Origin: Macrolepiota albuminosa
Taxonomy: Eukaryota > Basidiomycota > Agaricomycetes > Agaricales > Agaricaceae
Length of the DNA stretch: 64,000 bases
Direction: 5' to 3'
Assembly: GCA_027475525.1 (NCBI GenBank)
Contig: JAMWFC010000028.1
Location: 732,831 to 796,830 of the forward strand
Notes under the pieces: model-generated
Database searches by the model: none
Seen by the model: only the letters and a program-made list of their open reading frames with translations
What the model was told of the DNA's origin: nothing
Program-made: the position numbers and the translations under genes
In this document: piece after piece, positions 43,311 to 56,900 of the stretch
Layout of the letters: every line of letters starts with the position of its first letter
Position numbering within the stretch: position 1 is the first letter of the stretch

Positions 43311-46300
43311 CTAGCAGTTTCCAGGTAGTGTAGTATCATCTAAGCTCCACCTTACCTCAAATTTGAGGTTTCCCCTCATCCACCTATGACCTATGAGGTC
43401 ATCTACAAACCATTTCTGGTCATCACCAGTTCCAAAGTCATACAGCTTTTGGGTTGTGTGATTAAAAAATAGTACGTCGCTATTGGCCAAGTATGGTTGT
43501 AGCAGCAATACATGGAACTTGGGCACTATTCTGCGCACCTGCAGTGCATGGAGTAGTTCCAACATGTAGTTAGATGTGCTCAGCTCAGCCTTGAGAACCC
43601 TATATGGTCCAATCTACTTTGGACATAGCTTACTCACTCTGCCTTTCAGCAAGTTCAAGTTCTTTGTCAAAAGGTACACTAGATTTCCTTTTTCAATGTC
43701 CAGATCATCACATCTGTGATTATTTGCATGTTTTGCCTGCTATATGTGCAACTCTATAATTGCATCATGGGCATCCACTAAGTTTCTTAGCACATTATGT
43801 GCAAACTGCTTCACTCTAATATGAATAGCTTTGTCAGTGCAAAGTTCACAAATCATGGATGGCATATAGCCATTATTGAGTTCAACAGGTAAATACCCTG
43901 TGGTTTCAGATATGCTTGCGTTTATCACAAATTCAATAAGCAGACATCTATCTACTCAGTCCTTCTGATCAGGACATACAAATGCTTGCAGTATCTGTGC
44001 AATATTTCTATTTGCCTGTTCTGTCTAGCCATCCGTTTGCGGATGAAATGACATTGACATGAGCAACTTTGCCCTGAGCAGCTTGTGCAGCTCCTTCCAC
44101 CATTTGGAAGTGAACTTAGCATCTCAATCATTTATGATCAAACTTGGCAATTCATGAAGGCATACTATCTCCTCGAGATAGATCCAAGACAAGTCTGAGG
44201 CTGTCATGGTTGTCCTTAATGGAATGAGATGGACCATACTGGTCATTCTGCAGATTACTACCCAAAGGTAGTTACAACTCTTTGACTCTAGGAACGGACC
44301 TATAAAGTCCATCCTAATAGAGTCCCAGAGTTTGACTGGAATCGGAAGCAAGTGAAGCTTCTCTAGCAGTTTCAATATCAATACTTTTGACTGTTGACAT
44401 AGCTCACATATTGAGCAGAATTGACTTGTTTCCTTGGCTATTTGTGGCCACCAGTACCAGCATTGTACATAGTCCAAAGTTTTCTAAGTTCTGAAGTAGC
44501 CCACTACTCTGTGGGCCTGGTCCAGGATAGTCATGATCAACAACCTCTTCCAAGGAATGCAGATGACTTTGAACCTAGTGGGTCTGATAAGATAGACAAG
44601 TTGCTGCTCCACATTGAAGCATGGATGTGCTTGAATATTGTTTATAATCTCTAGGAAGAGATTGTTATCCTTGTATCCTTGCTGGATACATGCACAAAAT
44701 TGTGCATTGCCTAGGTTGATTGGCACAAGATGACGGTCATGTGAATTTAGCGCCTGCTAGAGAGTCATCTTCGCACTAATAGAGGGCACCTCTTGCCTCG
44801 CTTCTTTGCCTGGCTGGGGGACCTCATGATCCACCAGCATCTGAGCCTTGATATTGCAAGCTTCTCACTATTCTTGCAGTTGCTTGCTGCAACATGATTC
44901 CTGCACTTGCATAGTATGTAGCTTGACTGTATATTCCTTGATTTTATAGAACCTATGCAGGGGCAAGTCTTTGCCCTCCAGGTCGATGTGTTTGTCTGCC
45001 TGGATATAGTCATACATGTCATGGACGTTATCTCGAATATCACTCTCAAAATATCAAGACAGGCAGTCCGCCACTTTGTTCAATTCACCTTTTACATAGG
45101 TAATGTCAAACTGGTATCATAACATGTAGTGCACTTGGGTCTTGAAAAACTCAAGTGCTTTGTGATCTGTGATGATATGGATCTTATATCCCATCAGCTT
45201 ATCCTCCCACTTTAGGAGGGCTTCCAGGATAGTGAGTGTTTTTAACTTGTGTACCACATAGTTCTGCTGTGCAGCAGTGAACTTATGGGACATAAATCCT
45301 GCTGGTCAGCAAGTTTGCTGCATTTTACCTTAGCCAAACATGGCCCCAACCCTGGTCTTTGATGTGTCATATATGAGCCAAATGGGCTCGTCAATGCATG
45401 GATCAATTGGCCAGATCACTGACGTCTTTGCACAAATATGCTTAATCATCTTGAAGCACCACTGGTGCAGCAGTCTCCAGTGAAAAGGGGACCCATTCTG
45501 GGTCATGGCTATCAGTGGCCCAGTGTATGCCATGATATCTGGCAAAAAGTTACCAATATAGTTTACTAATCCAACAAAGTGCTGGATATTATTATATGTG
45601 CGTGGAGTATGCCACTCTCAAATTCGATCGAGTTTGTCTGTATCTGGATGAATACCCTTCTCATCAATGACATGACCAAGACAGTCTATACTAGGGGCAT
45701 ACAACTTACACTTTTTCTATTTGAAGTAGAGGCTGGCCTTACATAGTTGTTCAAACACAACTTGTAGATGCTGCTCATGCTCCTTGATGGAATCTGAATA
45801 GATGAATATATCGTCTAAATAGATGTGCATAAACTTTCCAATTACATCTCAAAAGATTGAGGTCATTAACCTCTGGAATGTTGCTGGTGCATTACAGTCA
45901 CCAATCTGCATGATATTGCTTATGAATGTCTCCATCAAGGATGAAAACAGCATTTTTGGTATATCCTCTTCATGTATGCAAACCTGTTCATACACATCTG
46001 TTAGATCGATTTTCAACCTATATTTTGCTGTGGCAACATCTTCGCATATGACTTCTTGATCTGGAAGGGGCATTACATCCTTGACTGTATTATTATTGCA
46101 CTATTGCGCATCCAATGCAGTTTGTAATGTTCTATTCTTTTTAGGAATATAAAGTAAAGGTGCAGCTTGCACCACTGGTTGTGTTTTCCACCACTTTGCA
46201 TTTATGTATCTGTTTGTCTTTTCACAAAGCTGATCCTATAGTGTTTGCAGACAGCGAGGCAAATGATACTTGTACTGCTTATTATAGTCAATGAGATTAA

Positions 46301-47525
46301 TCTCATGATTAACCTCCCACTATGGAGGAAGTTCTTCCTTCATCCTATTGACAATATCAGCAAACTCATGTTGCCATTGCTAGTGCAATCAAGGAATATC
46401 TTCCTCTGTAAGGCTCACAGCCTTACCTTTCCCTTTTGATATGCATGCTATATGCAGCTGAACCTTTGATTCAAATCACTCCTATAAGGCACATACATGC
46501 TCTTCTGTGAGATCCTTCAGATTCAACCTTATGACTGATTGCCTCCTCGCTCCTCTTGTCATATTCAACGACAATTGCACGCTTCTTGCTTTTAGTGATA
46601 CTTTGTCAAATACAATATCCAATGTTTTGGAAATCTTGTCCTCTCATATGTGATGGTATAATTCTCCTATCTGGGTCAACTGCACTCTTTTTGTAGTGTG
46701 CGTCACCATTGACGCTACCAATTCATTCCACTCTCGTGGCATTTGTGGGTCATATGCCTATTGCACTCCTGGCCAAGGCACTGGTCAATCCATTAGCAAC
46801 CTTATGCTTCTCACAGTTCCTATCATGCTATATACCTTGTCCTTGACAAGATCCTCCACCCTCACTTGAGAGCTAGTCAGCTGGCATTCCAGCAATTCTG
46901 CCACACATTTACCATGCTTATTCTTATGCTGTGTAGCCTGATTAGGCTTTCTATTTGTATGCCCAACCACATCTGAGTGCTTTCTTATCTTCAGAGTTCC
47001 TTGAAACTCTTCCTCAGTCATCAGAATAGCTGGCAAATCTGTTGGCAGACTTTTCAATAGGACATGCTCGTCTTTCATCTCCTGTACAGTTGTTTTCTTG
47101 CAACTATCTAGTCAGTTGCATTCATCATGCTGCTTTTCAGTTGCGTGATAGCACCTTAGATGACTATCCATGTTGTTCAACATGACTTTCTCTGCCTTTA
47201 AAGGCACATCATTCACAACAACCATGTTGTTCACAAAGTCCAAGAACATCTTGTTCTTACACATAAACAGCATACCAATGATCATATCATAGCAATCAAA
47301 TTTTGCTATGTCCACATACTCCTTGGTTGACATCCCTGATGTCTTTACCCTCACTTCAGCACCAAACTGCACCATGGCGTGACTTTCTATGGTCCCCAAC
47401 TGGAGCATCAATAGCTCCTCCAACTCATGAATGCAAATTGTGTTAACATGAGTAAACTGGGGCATAATGCCCATAGTGGTACTTCCCAAGTCCCACAACA
47501 TCCATGCCAGATGTCTATGACATCA
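43311..47525 (-). pseudogene. Gypsy C pol with C-terminal chromodomain
   Basis: Nearly all recognisable parts share one frame, broken by stops. Protease: LWDLGSTTMG and MIIGMLFM (about 47500-47230). RT: KYRLKIDLTDVYEQV and an intact active site IYLDDIFIYSDS (45800-45835), then RNase H (about 45545-44765, decayed). Integrase: zinc region near 44470 and core MDFIGPF, LIIND, then HPQTDG and TEQANRN. A chromodomain-like end is WFVDDLIGHRW and LKFEVRWSLDDTT (43330-43410). Chromodomains direct integration of this clade to heterochromatin, which fits insertion into another transposon. The N-terminal boundary is a frame change from gag. Confidence 0.87.
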
Positions 47526-49549
47526 ATATAGGTGGCCAAGCACTCCTTCTCCTTGGGAGTATAACATGGCCGCTGCAACTTATTAGTTGCCTTCTGCAGT
47601 GTGACATGTCTCATTTAGACGTGTTGATCTCCACAGCACTCAGTCAGTGCAAACAGGTGTTCATCCTTGTCATCACAAGTGTAGTAGTTGCTGTCGTACA
47701 TGTCTACTGCAATGTATTCATTGCCATCTATCTGGACGCTCTCAGTGTCATCCACTTCCAAGCTATCAGCCTCCACTTGCAGCTCTTCCTCAGCCTCCCC
47801 AGCAACCTCCTCTTCCTCGTTATCACTGACAATGTCACTGGGGGCTGCAGCCATATGGGCTGCTCAAATGTGTGCCTTAGGCAGAGCAGGACATTCCTTA
47901 GCAAAATGCCAGACCCTACCACAGTTGTAGCACACTGAGGGGTCTCTAGCAGGCCTTTTCTGAGCTGCTCCAGAAACCCCAGTTGTCAGGGGACTCCTCA
48001 TTTCTTCCTTTTCTCACTCCTTATCTCTTCACTCTCCTTCCATTCATTCTCTTATTTCTTCTGATATTATTTCATTTTACTGTTTCTATTCTTTCAACAC
48101 TATCTGTTAGTACTACTCTCAGCCCTTGAGATGCTCTGGTTCTTTAGCCACCATTCAGACAAGTGTAGGCCAACTCAGCACCGCTTCCAGACCGCTTATA
48201 TAAGCCAGAGTTTGCCAGAGTTTGCCCCTTATTTGTACAAGTGTTTGTGTAGGCAATTTTCAAGTTTTTAAGGTTTTGTTGTACTGTACAGTTATTTCCC
48301 ATGCTTCAGAGGCCCCAGAAGCATCCAACCTGGCATAGGAAATCCCTAGACTTGTTCTCTTTGGATCTCCCTCTGCCAGGTGAGTAGCTACCTTGATATT
48401 GTCAGTATATATTCTAATACACTTTGGATCTCTCTCTGCCAGCTGTGTGACTGAGCCACAGCCTCTAGAGGTCGTCCTTACAAGTTGTCCACCAGATGGA
48501 TGCATCATACTATGTGTTGTGGTCACATTTGTTTCTCAAGAATGTGGACTTCATCCACTTCTTTCTTGATAGTGACCTGCTTTTGAGGTGTCTTGACCTC
48601 TTGCACAGCAAGTGTTGCCTCTGGCTCTGCTGAAGTCATTGTCACAGTCTCAATCTCAGATAATGTCTGCTGAGGCATGCCACTAACGTTGTATTGACAG
48701 TTTGTGGTGTTCTGACATCTGGCATAGTCTTGCTGGTGCAATCAATGGCACTTGTTGACACACACTCATTTTGCATTCCACTGAGTTGGCTGGAGTAGCT
48801 GTTGAGACGGCTGACCCTTGTGCCACTTTGTGCTTGAGATATTCCACCACTTCGAGTTCGAAGATGCACACAAATAGTTTGATATATTCAGTCAAATCTG
48901 CATGAGATACATTGTGGCTCCTAACAGCCATTAACTATAGATGCTTTTGTGTCAATTCCTTTGCAACCAATGGATATTGGTCCAATACCAGCTGTAACTG
49001 AATAGACAAAGTCAAATGCAATCTCTTACTTTTCTCATCATCTAAGGACTCCAGTTTGGACTCTAAGTCCAGAACTCTCCTGAGGCTTTCATGCCTCACC
49101 TGCAGCTGTTTGCCAACTACTCTCTGCAACTTCTGAGGTCTAGGCACCAACGGCGCCTTTCCCGTCCTTATAACACTGTCGTCCTCCCTAATGACCAGTA
49201 TTGTTGGTCCTTGCTTTTGTCCACGTGTCATCAACAACAACGATCCTGGTTCAGTGGCAGCATCCACCACATACTCCAAATGCTGGTCAGTTGGTGCAGT
49301 CCAGAATGGAGTGCTATGTGCAAAGGCACTGTCTTGCACCATCTCCAAGTACTGGATGAGGTCTGGATGATCCTCGGACTGAGCTGCTGAGCTCTCAGGC
49401 AATACCAGGTACATCAGGGAGGGCATTTGGCTCGCTGGTAGCAACACTCCTGAGATCACAGATCTCTCCTCTGGTTTACCACCAGGCCATACAATGGACA
49501 TCATTTGTGACACAGATAGCCCACCTAGCATTCCAAAGCTCGTACTCAC
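47408..49549 (-). pseudogene. Gypsy C gag
   Basis: The N-terminal part (49549-48935) is a 204-codon open block, with a helical segment LDLESKLESLDDEKSKRL. The middle is decayed but in the same frame. A zinc knuckle CYNCGRVWHFAKEC (CX2CX4HX4C) lies at 47891-47932, followed by an acidic stretch. The frame ends at 47408, overlapping pol, which lies in the -1 frame and is open from about 47525. The overlap may reflect programmed frameshifting or a decay mutation. Confidence 0.75.
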
Positions 49550-49799
49550 ATTGCGAAGTAATTTTTTGTCCTGCTTTGGTGGGGGTTGGTAAGTAGATGC
49601 AGGTTATGTCCAGATAGCTTGAGGCACAGGTGAATTACCTATATCTGAGGCTGGGAAAGAGGGGGTTCAGATCAAGAGAGCCAGTCATGGAAGCACATCT
49701 TTGACATGATGCCAACAGAAATCAAGAGGTTTTTGTGATGAGTTGCCTAGTCGGTAACAAGCCTAAAGTCTAAAGCCAATAGCAAAAGATTCAAAAAAA
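49550..49799. other. Gypsy C leader
   Basis: Spacer between gag and the 5' LTR of C. The primer binding site should abut 49799 on the minus strand, but the sequence there (poly-T then GAATC) does not give a convincing tRNA match. Confidence 0.4.
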
Positions 49800-50050
49800 T
49801 GTAACCATTGGTTATGAGTTAGAACTATCTTATGTGTTTCACACAGTGCTGAATTAGACTGCAGTATTGGATTGACTAGAACTAGAGTGAATACAAGATG
49901 TTATCTTACATAATATCACACAGTGCTGAATTAGACTGCAGTATTGGATTGACTAGAACTAGAGTGAATACAAGATGTTATCTTACATAATACTCTACTG
50001 GAGGCATATAGCATTGTTGATGCTAGTAACAAGTGTGATGCTCCATTACA
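49800..50050 (-). repeat. Gypsy C right LTR (5' LTR)
   Basis: TGTAACCA to ATTACA, followed by TGTAC. It is 251 bp, exactly 77 more than its 174-bp partner, because of the duplication at 49839-49992. Confidence 0.95.
49839..49992. repeat. 77-bp two-copy exact tandem duplication (15 of 15)
   Basis: Copies at 49839-49915 and 49916-49992, inside the right LTR of C. The other LTR of the pair has the sequence once. Confidence 0.98.
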
Positions 50051-50055
50051 TGTAC

Positions 50056-50240
50056 CATCTTTCAGCGTACTGCCTCCAGGTGCTCCTTCCATGCCATCTT
50101 CCAGTGCACCACCTCCAAGCGCTCCTTTCATACCCCCTTCAGGTGCTTGTCCTACCTATCAATGTCCAGAGTCATGAGTCTGAGGGCCTCACTGTAGGTC
50201 CTCTCATAATAACTTGTAGCCTGTTTTAGTTGTAGCTGCA
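50056..50240 (+). pseudogene. Antisense gene gamma of gypsy A, 3' part
   Basis: Proline-rich codons (AGTGCACCACCTCCAAGC and similar) continue the exon interrupted at 26207. The junction restores the order seen in B around 32260-32400. The basic C-terminal tail is decayed. Confidence 0.65.
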
Positions 50241-50361
50241 GTTAGTTTTTAGTTTGATTTGTACTTGTACAGAGATATTTATTTAAATTATTCTTGTATA
50301 AGTGCTGGCTTAAGTCTGGATAAGAGGTGCTAACAGCTAGTGCCCTAGCTCTTGTCTTTGT

Positions 50362-53300
50362 TTACTGCTTGTCATTGTTATCCAGGGCAGTCATGTCATT
50401 GTCCACCAACTCAGTCTCTTCAAGCTTTCGAAGTTTAGCCATGTCAATGTCCAGTGCCAACAAAGATAATGAAATGTATTCACGTGCTAAGTAGAGAATA
50501 AGTTGGAACACTGCTACTGGTCAATGCAAAACTAAGCTGTCTAACTCACAGAGTACATTGCAGGAAACTACTATGAGGGGTCCCAGATACTGAGGTTGCA
50601 TCTTCTTGTTATGGGTAACTTCAATTTTTGAGTTGTGCATTAGTATGAGGGCTTCAGCTGTAAAGTTGTAATTTTAAATTGTAGCGCTATGTTTGCTTTC
50701 AAATCATAGTGCAGCCTGTCATATAGCTTGAAATACTACCTCGTGTAGGTGCTTGAGATCCTTCATTCATTGTTGTAAGTCTATAGCATGCCTAGCAATC
50801 ATGTTGATCAAAGATAATACTGAGTTTAGCAGGGGTTGTAAGTAAGTCACCTCTACAATGTCTGCTAGAAGAAGGGGATGGATGCTCATTGCAGCGTAGT
50901 AAGGTGAACAGCCCATTCTTTTTTGTACCATAATTCGCTTGGACCAGAAGACCAAATAGGTCACTTCACTCCAGCAACTTTCATCACCATCTACTGCCTT
51001 GAATAAAGCCTGTCTAACATCAAAATGCAGCCTTTCTATGATACCATTAGCATGTTTGTTGTATTCTGAGATTCAAATGTGCTGAATATTGTATTTCTTT
51101 GTGAGATAAGTAAGCACCTTAACTATGGGCGCTCCATTGTCTGTAACAATCTCATGAAGAGCTTCCCATCTGCAGATAACATCTTCAAAGAGCCACTTAC
51201 ATAGCTATAGCATCTGTATTTTCTTGCTAAAGCATATGGAACTCTAGCCAGTGTACTAAGGAGCATTTTTCTTGGATGATGTACTTGTAGCGCCCCAACT
51301 TGGACATGTGCATAGTGTCAATGTATATTTTTTCATATAATGGAGCTGGAGTCGCTACTGTTGGAGGAATAAGAACTTGACGTATCTGCTGGATTTGGCA
51401 AAGATAACAAGTGCAAATATACCATGTAATATTGGTGCTAATTTGAGGCCACCAAAAACGCTCCAATAGATTTGCCCTCATTGCATAGAGTCCTCAGTGT
51501 CCCAAGTTGTTGTGCATAGCATGTAGAATTCTGATTCGACTGTCTGGTTTGATTACTAAATTTGTGGGTGCCAGCCCTATTTTGTCACCAAAGTTGATTT
51601 TTGACTATGAAGAAAGTCATTGCATATTGAATGAAGGTGGCATATTCTGTATCCGTAAGGTCTGATAGTCACTGCAAATCCTGTAACCACTTCCTAACCT
51701 GGTCAATTCATTGATCTTCTGACTTAGCTTTGGCACTATAAGATACTGCCAAATATGGTAGGTTGTGACTATCTTCCCACAAGGGTCTGGATTCCTTGAC
51801 TATCTTTAGATTCCTAAATAGCTTAGCAACATTATAGATACTAGCCATATAAAAAGTCAATGATGCCTGATATGGCTTAGATTGATATGGGATAATAGGG
51901 TGTAGCCAGATTAAAACTGGCTGATTTTTGCAAAGTGCTGGAATAGGTAATTGTATGATATGTACAAAACCATGCAACTGGTCGATCTAGTTGTCAAATA
52001 TGTTGTTGTCACCTTTATCTGGCACCTCATCCTCCAGCTGTCTCAGCCATCTTGATAAGCCATCCAGTTCATGAAATGTGCTTTTGACATGTATTAATTT
52101 GAAGTGAAACATTAGTATTGCTACTACTCAGCAATTCATACTGGCCAAAAGTTGAATATCTGGATTCTAGAGCATTCTTTTGATGTAGCATGCATTGACT
52201 TTGACAATCAGATTTTGAACCCCAATGAAATACATTTGTAGCATCTGAAACAATTAAAACAAGCCATATAACTCTAGCTTAGGCTAACTGTAGCACAATT
52301 CTCTGTCATTAAGGGTAATCAATCTGAAGCAATTGTAGCGTCTGATTTTTTTGATTTGTGTCATCATACTAACATAAAAAGAAGCTGACCACAATGTATG
52401 AGGTGTCAATGACAAGTATAATGGGATTGGGAGTAGTATAGTTGATAGGCACCAATGGTTTTGCTTCCTGTAGCACCTTCATTAAATCCTTTTGGGCATT
52501 AATTTGATTGGGTCCAAATTTGAAGGGGACCCCAGAACAAGTTAAGCGATTAAGAGCATGCGTCTGATGTAAAAAATAATATATGAACATGCAAAGAATG
52601 CCTACTTTGCCTAGAAATGTGTGAACTTCTGAGAGATTATGACAGACCCCCACTTCTTCAAAAGTGCTAATTGGCTCTCTTTAGGAATTCTGCCTTCTGG
52701 CATGCAGATGTGCCCTAAAATTTTAAATTGCAGCACACAAAGAATCAGCTTGTGTCCTAAAAACATTCTGCCACAATATTTCATGCACTGAAGCACTTCG
52801 TTGACCAATTGAAAGAAGTTTTATAGCGCTATGCAGATATTGAAATTCTCTGAGTGTACTTTGGGCTTGCCATTTACAATGAGCCAATCTTTTGGGCCCT
52901 TAATGCCTATGTTGTAAATGAAACTGAGCACATAGTGGAGTATTTTGAGCTGTAGAATAAATGTAATATTGTTATGGAATATAGGCACCAAATTTGTCCA
53001 GCCCATGGGAAGTGTCACTAGTCATAGCACTCTGAATGGTGTTTGGAATGTCGTCAAGTCATAAGAGGAAGGGTATATTAAGCGCTTGTTGTAGCCAATG
53101 TATAAATCAAGGGTAGCGCCACATATCCATCCCACAAAAGATTCAGTAACATGATTGAAAAAGGGCAGTACCTCTGAATAATGAATTGTGACTTTGTTTA
53201 GCAGCTCTAAACTGTAAACTATATGTAGCTTCCTATTTTTCTTTAGTACACAAAACCATCTTGATCGGTAGGCCAGATTGGAAGGCTTGTAAACTGCTGC

Positions 53301-53906
53301 TGCTATCTTGGAGCAAATAATTTGACAGACTTTGGCTTCTATCCCTGGAGGCATAATGTTGACTAGTATGTCTAGCTCTGCCATTGATAGAAAGCCTGTA
53401 TTGTGGGTGCTAAGGAATAGCACCTTTTGTTTTGCTATAAATCATCTTGTTGATTTGAAGGGTGGCAGATTTGGATTGAGTTTAGGAAGGGTTGCTAATG
53501 AGTTGCCTATTATCTTTCTTTCAATGCAAAATTCCTCAGATATGGTGCTTGCTACTGGTTTTGTTTTAAGCGCCACTAGTTTGTACTTCTTTTTAACCTG
53601 AACCTCTTTGCACTTAGGGGTACTATTGTTAGCAAATGTATTATAAATGGAATTTTGGTTTCTAGCAAAACTGGATATCAAAGGTTTTTTAGAATCAGAA
53701 GTAGAAACAAAATAAGTGTCTGTCAAAAGATTTTCAGTAATATCTGACGTGGTGAGGTATAAGTAGGATAAAGCTTTGCTAGTAAGCGACAAAGAAGAGT
53801 TCAAGATTTCATGAGCTAAGAGAGTATGTGATATAAGGGTTACTTGCCCAGTCCAATGATTATAGTCCAAGATAAGCGCTTCATCTCCATGATCCTCATC
53901 ACTCAT
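50362..53906 (-). pseudogene. Gypsy A pol, strongly decayed
   Basis: Homologue of B pol over its whole length. Blocks: SRWFCVLKKNRKLHIVYSLE, LDLYIGYNKRLIYP, an RT active site changed to FIYNIGIKGP, PVLIWLHPIIPY, zinc region and integrase IYIDTMHM. The start ATG (53906-53904) overlaps the upstream TGA as ATGA, exactly as in B. Several frameshifts and many stops are present. One integrase position that is a stop in B (near 33677) reads CAA here, which shows the two copies decayed independently. Confidence 0.9.
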
Positions 53907-56900
53907 CTCCTTGATGGTGCTGGAAAACACTTGCAAGGGTTGTTGCTAATATACAGTTGTTTTTTAAGTCTAGGCTTCTGGAATTTTCCATGGAGAAATA
54001 TTGATACTGTTCTTCTGATGCCAGAATTAGAGTTGCTAATAGTTAGCGTCATTTCATCTTTGGACATGGTCTTGACTACTGATTGAGCTAAAACGTCAAA
54101 GGGCCTTCCTAATAGTAAGTCGTATGCAGATGATCTAAGAATGTGAATTTGAAAATAGAATGTAAGGTCGCCAATAGCACATGGAATGTTACAGGCTATT
54201 CCTAAGGATCAATCAATAGTGCCGTTAGCGCTCTATATATTAAAAATGATCATTGAGTTATAAATGATGCCAAGCTTGTTAGCGATGTCAGCAGCCACAG
54301 AAATGATCTGTGATCTACTGTCTACAATGAACTCAATTTTACTTTTGCCATCCACAGTCAGCATGATTGAACAAATAACATGAGAGCCCTGGGCTACAGC
54401 AATGATGGCAGAATCATTGCTAAATCTTAGCGACTTAAGGTAGGTTTCAACTAGGTCAATGGACATAGCTTCTTTAGGTGGTGCGGCCTCTTCTTTGATT
54501 TCCAGGGTTACAGTTTCTGTTATATATGCAAATCCAGATAGCACATTGTTGCATTTGTCCACTGTCGTTACGTTGTTAGCTATGTTTTGTTAAGGGGTCA
54601 CAGCGGTATGCATTTGGTTTCTGATGTCAGATGTCACACTGCATAACTCTCCCACTGATAGCATGACCTGAATTTTCATAATGCAATCAAAAACTTGCTT
54701 AGACTTCTCCATATTGTAAATAGGCACCATTGGGTGATAGCCCCCTACTGGTTTGTTGGACACCCCAAAGTTTTGATTGACAGGCGGGGCATAGTTATTA
54801 GAAAGTCCTGAATAAGGGTGTAGCAGAAATTCAGTCATATTTGGTGTCTTAGCTATGTCAGGTGCATTGTCGTTAGTCCTAGAACCCAAGAGTTTTGTGG
54901 GTCCTGAATCCATTGTAGTGCCTGTGGGCCTATAATCTTTTAACGGTTGTTTGCCCTTTTTAATTTCTACACCATCAAAAACCTGATTCTTTAGTGACTT
55001 TAATTCTCTTTCCAACATCTTGATTCTTTCTTCACATGACAATATAGGTCACTTGTTAACAGCGTTAAGCTGAAGTACCTCATGAATTGGTGCCTGTTGT
55101 AGAGTTGCTTCTGCCTCTGTTGTTGCCATACTGTTTAGGTTATCTGTCACTAAGTTTCTGAGGTTGCGCCTGTGCCATTCATCAATTTGTCCTTGGAAAG
55201 TCTTGTGCTCTGGATAAAAAGGAATATTAGCACCTGAGGGTAAGACTATTTTACCATCTGTGCTCTAGAGTGCTCTTCCTTGGTGTAGATACTGTTCAAG
55301 AATAGCACAACAACCTCTAGTTATTATATGCCCTGCCTCACCACAAAAATGACAAAGTCCTGTTTGCACATTATTTTGTGGCATGTTAAGGCTAGTCAAA
55401 ATCAATGTCTCCAATTTGCTCATGACATTGGTGATTGCAGTGTTAACTGCGTTTTTGAGGTTTTTCTTCTTGACAAATCCTCCTTGGTTGTTAGCAGTGC
55501 TAGGAGCTGGCATCCCAACTGGCAGTGCTGTTTCCTCTTTATTGGCGCTAGTAGGTCGCTGTAAAGGGATGCCAGTATTTGTGTCTTTCAGCATCCATTT
55601 ACCTGCTTCAAAGACATCCTCTATATCATAGGGTTCCTCAGAATGATGCTCAGGCATAAGAATTTCTAAACAATGTGCTATCCTAGTCCATAATAATGTC
55701 AGAATTCCTTGTTGAAACAAGCGCTGCTCTTTGTTCCTGGAAGTCACAATAATAGGTAGATAGCGTGCCTAACGTATAGATTTCAGTTGCAAAGGTATCC
55801 TGTACCAGCTTCTGGATCTCCATGACCATATAACACATAGATTCTTTGGCGCCAGGATATATGTTAATGACTGCCTTCTTTCATTCCTCATAGGTAAATG
55901 GTTTTGGCATTGTTTCCTTTGTTAATCTTTAAAACTCATTTAATCCTGTCCAGGATTCCTTCTATATTGTAAAAAATGTATCTGGTGGCATATTCTTTCA
56001 TCTGTGTATTGTTGGTGATTTGGCAGTTGCGTAGTAAATATTCCAATTCTCTGAAATACTGCATTAACTTGTGAGGCTTTGTTTTGTCCCACTTTGGTGA
56101 TAAGAAGTGATTTCTGGACAGCATTTGTGGTGTGTTTGTCTGCTCCATGTTAATTGGCATTAATGTCGAAGTAGGAATAGTGGTGGTAGTGCTAGTTTCA
56201 CTTAGTGTTGATAGGCTTCTACTTGGACTGAGCACATCAAGGGACACACTACAGGCTTATGGACACAGGCCATACTCAAGACCTTAGTGATCCTCTTGGA
56301 CACAGGACACCACAGACCTTAGCGCTCAATTATAGGCATTGTTTATCAGTTTAAACCACTACTACTAAGCTTTTAGCATATGCCACTTATTGACTTTGAA
56401 GATTTAGGAGACCAAGGACTCAGGGTGCTAGCACGACAGTGGGGACATGACTTTGACCAAACCCTGATCAGTTCCATAAAGGAGTTAGCATTAGGTGCTG
56501 CTATTGAATGAGGCACTTCAATCAGAAGTCTAAAGAATTAGCAGTGATGGAACAGAATATACTCTAGCCTGACATTTTATTCATCCAAAAATTGATACCA
56601 GGTTTAGTGCCAACAGTAGAACTCATGGCGTCTTTCAAGAATTTTCCAACCATACCCCACAAAGGCCTGGCCAATCAGAATTACACTAAAAAGTAAGCAG
56701 ACTCATACAAAGTTTAAGTCAGTTTAGAGTTGCCATGGCCAATGGGCTATAACGCTGTTGGTTGCCATTTCTCTATATATGCCAGTTGCCATTGACAGGT
56801 TGCCGTTACCTACAACTACAAGGAGAGATGCTAATTGGTAGCACTGCAAATGGACTTATTTTAAAGATATAATAGTGCATAGTATAAAAGATAGCTACTC

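Larger units (their letters stand above)
26208..50050 (-). mobile_element. Gypsy element C (chromodomain type), nested in A
   Basis: Bounded by 174-bp LTRs (left 26208-26381; right 49800-50050, which is 251 bp only because of one 77-bp duplication) and TGTAC duplications. After removing B, the internal part carries gag, protease, RT, RNase H, integrase with a C-terminal chromodomain, and a long extra frame, all on the minus strand. Frames hold many stops but few shifts, which points to C-to-T decay. It inserted into the gamma exon of A. Confidence 0.92.

Noticed and set aside
7700..49992. The 77-bp duplications as a satellite or a mobile 77-bp unit
   Set aside because: The duplicated sequences are unrelated to each other; only the period is shared, which points to assembly.
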